In this document: positions 31,548 through 31,589 of the stretch, piece by piece
Numbering within the stretch: the stretch's first letter is position 1
Layout: the number at the start of each line of letters is the position of its first letter
Source: an uncultured Christensenellaceae bacterium
GTDB taxonomy: Bacteria; Bacillota; Clostridia; Christensenellales; Borkfalkiaceae
Direction of reading: 5' to 3'
DNA: 31,589 nt
NCBI GenBank assembly: GCA_910586985.1
Contig: CAJUKK010000016.1
Span: forward strand, 1-31,589
Translations under genes and position numbers: made by a program
Notes under the pieces: generated by a model
What the model was told of the DNA's origin: nothing
The model's input: only the letters and a program-made list of their open reading frames with translations
Databases searched by the model: none

Positions 31548-31589
31548 ATGAAGAAAAATAACAATATTTTGAAACACCTCGGGGGGGGG
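31548..31589 (+). CDS. Start of a further gene (truncated by window end)
   Basis: GGAGG (31536-31540) lies 7 nt before ATG 31548, 36 bp after the previous stop, so it is likely co-transcribed with the surface protein gene. Only MKKNNNILKHL is readable; the following three Gly codons fall in the terminal run of nine G and may be an artefact. A Lys/Asn-rich start would suit a signal peptide, but nothing more can be said. Confidence 0.5.
   Translation, partial: MKKNNNILKHLGGG

Overview
The window looks like a contig from the chromosome of a Gram-positive, low-to-mid-GC bacterium of the Bacillota, probably an uncultured, gut-type member of class Clostridia. This rests on the class III fructose-1,6-bisphosphatase, the TrmFO folate-dependent tRNA methylase, the gene order comM-dprA-topA-trmFO-hslV-hslU (close to the Bacillus codY region), strong Shine-Dalgarno sites, SigA-type promoters with 17-bp spacers, and large surface proteins with a C-terminal membrane anchor. 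The genus cannot be read from the sequence. The window starts exactly at the CCA end of a tRNA gene and ends in nine G residues, so both ends may be contig ends.

Layout. 1-3300: tRNA-Gln (minus), a PRC-barrel protein, and a secreted membrane-anchored protein made of 12 intact and one degenerate Cys-Cys-Cys-His repeats. 3380-5445: fbp with promoter and terminator. 5460-8911 (minus): dnaA followed by mnmG. 9026-12162 (plus, divergent from dnaA): recF, a PHP phosphoesterase and a VanW lipoprotein as one run. 12205-12699: rplS with promoter, candidate L19 leader and terminator. 12877-17585: a degenerate GT39-like membrane protein, comM and dprA. 17728-25160: topA, trmFO, hslV, a 388-bp non-coding spacer, hslU, hisS, trxA. 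25354-28993: a 984-residue membrane-anchored protein dominated by a Glu/Arg helix, overlapped at its 3' end by a second reading frame. 29038-31511: a surface protein with four Ig-like repeats. 31548-end: the start of another gene.

Functionally most of the window is housekeeping: replication initiation (dnaA), gap repair (recF), topology (topA), DNA uptake and processing (comM, dprA), U34 and U54 tRNA modification (mnmG, trmFO), proteolysis (hslVU), translation (rplS, hisS), gluconeogenesis (fbp) and redox (trxA). The less ordinary parts are the envelope-associated proteins and the non-coding DNA. Three intergenic regions (after dnaA, between dprA and topA, between hslV and hslU) carry related hairpin-headed elements; two of them seem alignable over roughly 200 nt. 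This dispersed structured element, the CCCH-repeat ectodomain and the Glu/Arg-helix protein with its overlapping downstream frame are the best candidates for something not yet described. All comparisons were made by eye.
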